Shown here in pieces: positions 60,151 to 64,000 of a DNA stretch of 64,000 nucleotides (position 1 is the first letter of the stretch; each line of letters starts with the position of its first letter). Location of the stretch: contig JADQBA010000013.1 in NCBI GenBank assembly GCA_016903675.1, positions 48,262 through 112,261 of the forward strand, given 5' to 3'. Made by a program: the position numbers and the translations under genes. Origin of the DNA: Stigonema ocellatum SAG 48.90 = DSM 106950. GTDB taxonomy: Bacteria > Cyanobacteriota > Cyanobacteriia > Cyanobacteriales > Nostocaceae. Below the pieces are notes generated by a model. It worked only from the letters and a program-made list of their open reading frames with translations. It did no database searches and was not told where the DNA came from.

Positions 60151-62871
60151 ATGCCTCAGGAAAAACTCTCACAGTATGAGCGCGATTTCGATTCTTCTAA
60201 ACCGTCCGTTGAAACCGAACGCCAACAGCAACAATGCACAGTTTTGATTGTTGATGATTGTCCGGAAGACCGCGAGACTTATCGCCGTTATCTTCTTCAC
60301 AATCGTGAGTCATGCTATACCATTTTAGCAGCAGAATTAGGAAAAGAAGGGTTGGAGTTATGCGTTTGCCTCAAACCGGATGTCGTGTTATTAGATTACT
60401 TGTTACCAGACATTGATGGATTGGAATTTCTTGCACAACTGCAATCTCGGGTGATGGAGAAACACCCCGCCGTAATTATACTTACGGGGCAGGGAGATGA
60501 AGTACTCGCAGTCCAGTTTCTGCAAGCAGGAGCCGAGAACTACCTGGTTAAAGGACGGACAACCGCTGATCAACTACATTTGGCGTTGAATAGTGCGATG
60601 GCAAAGACCCAGTTACGTGGGAAACTTCAACAAAGTGAGGAGCGACTGAAGTTAGCTTTAGAATCGGCACAAATCGGCATTTGGGAGTGGAACATCTCAA
60701 ACAACAGCCTGGTATGGTCTGACCTGGTAGGACCAATATTTGGTTTTCCAATTGGCTACTGTCTACCAACCTATGAAGCCTTGATCAATGTTGTCTATCC
60801 TAAAGACCGCGAGTTGATAACTCAAGTTATGGCTGATGCCATTCAGTCAGGGACGGAACACGACGTTGAATTTCGCATCATCTGGTGTGACGGTTCCATG
60901 CATTGGATAAATAGCAAAGGCAAGGTTCATGACGATCGCTTCGGGCAACCAGTTAAGATGCTTGGCACGGTCATGGAAATTACTCAGTCCAAGCAGGCGG
61001 AACTGGCACGGCTTGAGCAAATCCAACGAGAGCAACTGGTCATGCGTATTGCCCAGTACATTCGCAAATCACTTAAACTGGATGAAATTCTCAATACCAC
61101 TGTGCGAGAAGTGCGGCAGTTCCTACAAAGCGATCGCGTCCTCATTTTCCGCTTTCAGCCAGACTGGCAGGGCACGGTAGTTGTAGAATCTGTCAGCCCA
61201 GACTACAAATCGATCCTATCAACAACGATATATGACCCCTGCTTTACTCAAACTAAGATTGAGCCATACAGAAACGGTCGCATTTTTGCTGTAGAAGATA
61301 TTCACACCGCAGGTTTAATTCAATGTCATGTTGACTTACTAGCTCAGTTTCAAGTCAGGGCGAATCTGGTTGTCCCCATTCTACAAGAGGAAAATTTGTG
61401 GGGACTGCTGATAACCCATCACTGTTCGGCATCTCGACAGTGGGAGCAGATGGAAATTGATTTGCTCAAGCAATTGGCAGACCAAGTGGGAATTGCCATC
61501 CAGCAATCCGCACTGTTCGAGCAAGTACAAATTGAACTCCTTGAGCGACAACAGGCAGAGGCGCAAATGTCTTGGCAAGCTAGGCACGATGCTTTAACTG
61601 GACTGGTAAATCGGCGCGAGTTTGAAAACAACCTAGAGCAGGCGATCAACAATGCCAAGACGCACAATCAACAGCACGCCCTGTGCTATCTCGACTTAGA
61701 CCAGTTCAAAATTGTCAACGATACCTGTGGTCATTTTGCTGGTGATGAACTCTTGCGTCAGGTAACAGCATTATTTCAAAGCCAAGTGCGTAAGACAGAT
61801 ACTTTATCCCGTTTAGGTGGAGACGAATTTGGCTTACTGCTCGATCAATGCCCGCTCGCGCAGGCACAACGAATTGCTAATTCCCTGCGCGAGAAGGTTC
61901 AGGAGTTCCGATTTGTCTGGCAGGAAAAACTTTTTACCATTGGGGTCAGTATTGGATTGGTTATCATTGACACATACACTCAAAGCGTTGCTCAGGCCTT
62001 AAGTCTTGCAGATGTCGCCTGTTACGCAGCTAAAAATCGCGGGCGGAATCGGGTACATGTCTATCAAATTGACGATCTCGACTTAGCAAAGCAGCAGGGC
62101 GAAATGCAATGGGTGACGCGCCTTGCTCATGCTCTGGAAGAGAATCGGTTTCGCCTCTATTGCCAACCAATTGTCCCTGTTTTTCAAACTGAGTTGAAAA
62201 CAGAACAACATTTTGAAATTCTCCTGCGCCTGCAAGACGAAACTGGTAATTTGGTGTTACCAATGGCGTTTATTCCTGCGGCAGAACGTTACAACCTCAT
62301 GCACCTAATTGATCGCTGGGTGATCCGCACCCTGTTTGCCACTCTAGGGCTGCTTTCAAGCAAAACAAAGAACCATTCTCAAGATCTCTATGCTATTAAT
62401 CTCTCTGGTGCCAGCATCAATGATGACCAATTTACGGAGTTTTTGCACAATCAATTTGCTTTGCACCAAATCCCACCCCGAATGATCTGCTTTGAGATTA
62501 CCGAAACCGTTACCATTGGCAACTTGAGCAAAGCTTCTCAATTCATCAGTGAATTGAGAAGTCTTGGCTGTCGCTTTGCCCTGGATGACTTTGGTAGTGG
62601 GATGTCCTCTTTTGCCTATCTCAAAAATCTGCCCGTAGATTTTCTGAAAATCGATGGCAGCTTCATTAAGCAGATTTTGAATAATCCCATTGATTCGGCA
62701 ATAGTTGAAGCGATTAACCACGTTGGACAAATTATGGGGATTCAAACCATTGCAGAGTTTGTTGAAAATGATGCCGTCTTAGAAAAGATTAAAGCACTTG
62801 GGGTGAATTATGCTCAAGGCTACGGCATTGCAAAACCCTGTCCCCTTGAGCGAATAATTCGTAATTCGTAA
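60151..62871 (+). CDS. REC-PAS-GAF(cyanobacteriochrome-like)-GGDEF-EAL c-di-GMP protein
   Basis: This is 906 residues. REC domain (about 29-150): VLIVDDCPED and the phosphoacceptor Asp82 in VVLLDYLLPD. A PAS domain spans about 165-285. The GAF domain (about 295-465) has D362-P-C364-F and C392-H393, 28 residues apart, as in DXCF-type cyanobacteriochromes that bind bilin. The GGDEF domain has an intact GGDEF (556-560) and an I-site RKTD (547-550). The EAL domain has E689-I-L in place of EAL, plus FEITET, DDFGSGMSSF and KIDGSFI, so the phosphodiesterase is probably active. It likely couples light or a phosphorelay to c-di-GMP level. It is monocistronic. Confidence 0.92.
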   Translation: MPQEKLSQYERDFDSSKPSVETERQQQQCTVLIVDDCPEDRETYRRYLLHNRESCYTILAAELGKEGLELCVCLKPDVVLLDYLLPDIDGLEFLAQLQSRVMEKHPAVIILTGQGDEVLAVQFLQAGAENYLVKGRTTADQLHLALNSAMAKTQLRGKLQQSEERLKLALESAQIGIWEWNISNNSLVWSDLVGPIFGFPIGYCLPTYEALINVVYPKDRELITQVMADAIQSGTEHDVEFRIIWCDGSMHWINSKGKVHDDRFGQPVKMLGTVMEITQSKQAELARLEQIQREQLVMRIAQYIRKSLKLDEILNTTVREVRQFLQSDRVLIFRFQPDWQGTVVVESVSPDYKSILSTTIYDPCFTQTKIEPYRNGRIFAVEDIHTAGLIQCHVDLLAQFQVRANLVVPILQEENLWGLLITHHCSASRQWEQMEIDLLKQLADQVGIAIQQSALFEQVQIELLERQQAEAQMSWQARHDALTGLVNRREFENNLEQAINNAKTHNQQHALCYLDLDQFKIVNDTCGHFAGDELLRQVTALFQSQVRKTDTLSRLGGDEFGLLLDQCPLAQAQRIANSLREKVQEFRFVWQEKLFTIGVSIGLVIIDTYTQSVAQALSLADVACYAAKNRGRNRVHVYQIDDLDLAKQQGEMQWVTRLAHALEENRFRLYCQPIVPVFQTELKTEQHFEILLRLQDETGNLVLPMAFIPAAERYNLMHLIDRWVIRTLFATLGLLSSKTKNHSQDLYAINLSGASINDDQFTEFLHNQFALHQIPPRMICFEITETVTIGNLSKASQFISELRSLGCRFALDDFGSGMSSFAYLKNLPVDFLKIDGSFIKQILNNPIDSAIVEAINHVGQIMGIQTIAEFVENDAVLEKIKALGVNYAQGYGIAKPCPLERIIRNS

Positions 62872-62892
62872 TTCGTAATTTAAAATTTCGGA

Positions 62893-62997
62893 ATTTAGAC
62901 ACACTTCGTTAATAACTTGTGTGCTAATGATTACTCCTTCAGCATTCACTAGCTGACCAGCTATATTATGTTTGTTAATATCTTGATTATGTGCCAT
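62893..62997 (-). pseudogene. Fragment of a PIN-domain toxin
   Basis: AHNQDINKHNIAGQLVNAEG followed by VIISTQVINEVCLN matches the early-middle part of PIN proteins (after the first Asp). It is cut at both ends: the downstream side runs into AATTCGTAATTC repeats near the end of the previous gene. Confidence 0.6.
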
Positions 62998-63221
62998 ATA
63001 GGAATCCTAAATCATTCATGAAAAATTTTAAGTAGTGTAGGGCACTGCCCACCATAACCCGGATGTGTAGGGCATAGCCCACCTACGTATATTTCAAAAA
63101 TCAAAAAAGTGGTTTGTGGAACTGCCTCCAGTGCCTGCCTCGGAAACAATCACTGGGGGCTTTGCTTTGTCATTACATTTAGAATAACACAAGACGTACC
63201 GATTGATCTACAAAAAACAAA

Positions 63222-63255
63222 ACCCGCCTAATCTAATCTTGGGCGGGCTTTTCTT
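63222..63255. terminator. Bidirectional intrinsic terminator
   Basis: ACCCGCC and GGGCGGG arms around 12 bases, followed by CTTTTCTTT on the plus strand and by TTTTGTTTTTTG on the minus strand. It probably ends the minus-strand RHH gene at 63310. Confidence 0.78.
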
Positions 63256-63309
63256 TCAATGTCTCTAGGACGCGACTGCGCCATTGCCTGAGAGATTCGT
63301 TTTCCGCTC

Positions 63310-63573
63310 TCAGGCTGCTGATTCCCCCAGAAGTTGCTGCTTGAGTAATGCAATTTCACCTCCAAATTCTTGCAAAAGTTCCTTTTTAATCTCCTCTCTT
63401 AATCCCTGCTTAAGTTCCTCCAATTCATTTTTCCTGGCTGATACACCTAAATAGCCGTCGATTAGCTCCAAAAGTACTTCAGAAGCGCTTTTGCCCTCCT
63501 GCTTAACTTTTTTCATAAAAGCGTCTTTTTTTGCGGTATTAACCCGCACCATTATCCGGTTGTCTGCGTTCAT
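63310..63573 (-). CDS. Ribbon-helix-helix protein with coiled-coil tail
   Basis: This is 87 residues. NRIMVRVNTAKKDAFMKKVK and GKSASEVLLELIDGYL form an RHH (Arc/MetJ-like) DNA-binding unit; residues about 50-80 are a Glu/Leu-rich helix. It may be a plasmid/transposon-type regulator. It is next to a TnsB-like fragment, but no partner gene is seen. Confidence 0.7.
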   Translation of the reverse strand: MNADNRIMVRVNTAKKDAFMKKVKQEGKSASEVLLELIDGYLGVSARKNELEELKQGLREEIKKELLQEFGGEIALLKQQLLGESAA

Positions 63574-63827
63574 AACGAGCGTTTTTGCCTATGTATTTGT
63601 TTCAAGCTATCAATTTATGCGCGGTCATGACAACTGTACTAAGAATATAACTCTGTTACCTCAAGAAATAGCCCCAATTTTGCGTGTCCTCTCGTACTTA
63701 CAATGTACGTCAAATTGTTTGCACTCTTATTTACAGACAAAACTCGTGCGATCGGGTGAGTACTGCGTCATACGATAGATGTTTTCGCTAACACCTAAAA
63801 AGTCGCCTTGGATTTATTCGTTCGCGG

Positions 63828-64000
63828 TTGGTGATAATTAACACGCAATCATCGGTGATAGAATATGGACTTCATCAAGAGTGGGGTACTTACGGTTTGC
63901 CGGAACATTTTTACACAGATGGCGGCAAAGATTTTCGTTCTAACCACTTACAACAGATTGCGGTACAACTAGGTTTTGTTTGTCATTATTCAATGGCAGT
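63828..64000 (+). pseudogene. Fragment of a TnsB/Mu-type transposase at the right edge
   Basis: EYGLHQEWGTYGLPEHFYTD, GGKDFRSNHLQQIAVQLGF and VCH match the rve (DDE) core of TnsB-like transposases of Tn7-like and related elements; TDGGKDF holds a catalytic Asp. The upstream part (LVIINTQSS) looks spliced by deletion, and after VCH the sequence departs from the family (YSMAV), so it is likely a relic. It runs to the window end. Confidence 0.65.

Overview
The window looks like a chromosomal segment of a filamentous, probably heterocyst-forming cyanobacterium (Nostocales). Signs of this are frequent GCGATCGC (HIP1) sites, heptanucleotide tandem repeats, an XisI protein, two glycosyltransferase-like proteins of the Nostoc Npun_R2821 type, a DnaB intein, cyanobacteriochrome-like GAF domains, and many small inverted-repeat elements. 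Species cannot be named from sequence alone.

Positions 1-19,700 form a defence and mobile island, almost all on the minus strand. It starts with a restriction-nuclease-like gene and a DinG-like helicase cut by the left edge; together they resemble two of the three components of a pPIWI_RE conflict system. Next come a decayed BrxL/Lon-like gene, an orphan XisI, an 18-unit 33-bp tandem repeat, an orphan DUF433 antitoxin and an XRE-HNH protein with twin palindromic operators. The centre is a set resembling the SspB-SspC-SspD phosphorothioation genes. SspB-like and SspC-like genes (15,959-18,599) are separated from an SspD-like gene (9,248-10,054) by a lipase of the LCAT type and a 1203-residue NACHT protein with a transglutaminase-like N-terminus and highly uniform HEAT repeats. 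A leftover 3' end of a second sspB-like gene sits just upstream of the sspD-like gene. This layout is the best candidate here for an undescribed defence arrangement.

Positions 19,700-25,075 hold IS fragments (ISL3, IS630), a fatty-acid desaturase, an EamA transporter and a repeat region with interleaved inverted repeats. Positions 25,076-34,201 are a minus-strand surface-polysaccharide cluster: two Npun_R2821-type proteins, a GT10-like enzyme, two GT4 enzymes, a GT2 enzyme, and an ABC exporter with an unusual C-terminal tail resembling histidine-kinase dimerisation domains.

Positions 34,671-39,504 are mostly housekeeping: gloB, rplI, intein-containing dnaB, an FKBP isomerase and a phasin-like protein. 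An IS605-type remnant follows. Positions 41,600-45,319 encode a partner-switching module (anti-sigma-type kinase, STAS protein, multi-sensor PP2C phosphatase), with the last 41 residues of a lost H-NOX gene still sitting before the phosphatase.

Positions 48,583-53,674 are a five-gene operon with hopanoid genes hpnJ and hpnK, a squalene/phytoene synthase, and two paralogous ferritin-like di-iron proteins. Positions 54,120-56,760 hold a duplicated small-gene cassette with divergent palindromic operators. The right end contains a VapBC pair, a REC-PAS-GAF-GGDEF-EAL protein, fragments of toxin genes, and a TnsB-like transposase fragment at the edge.
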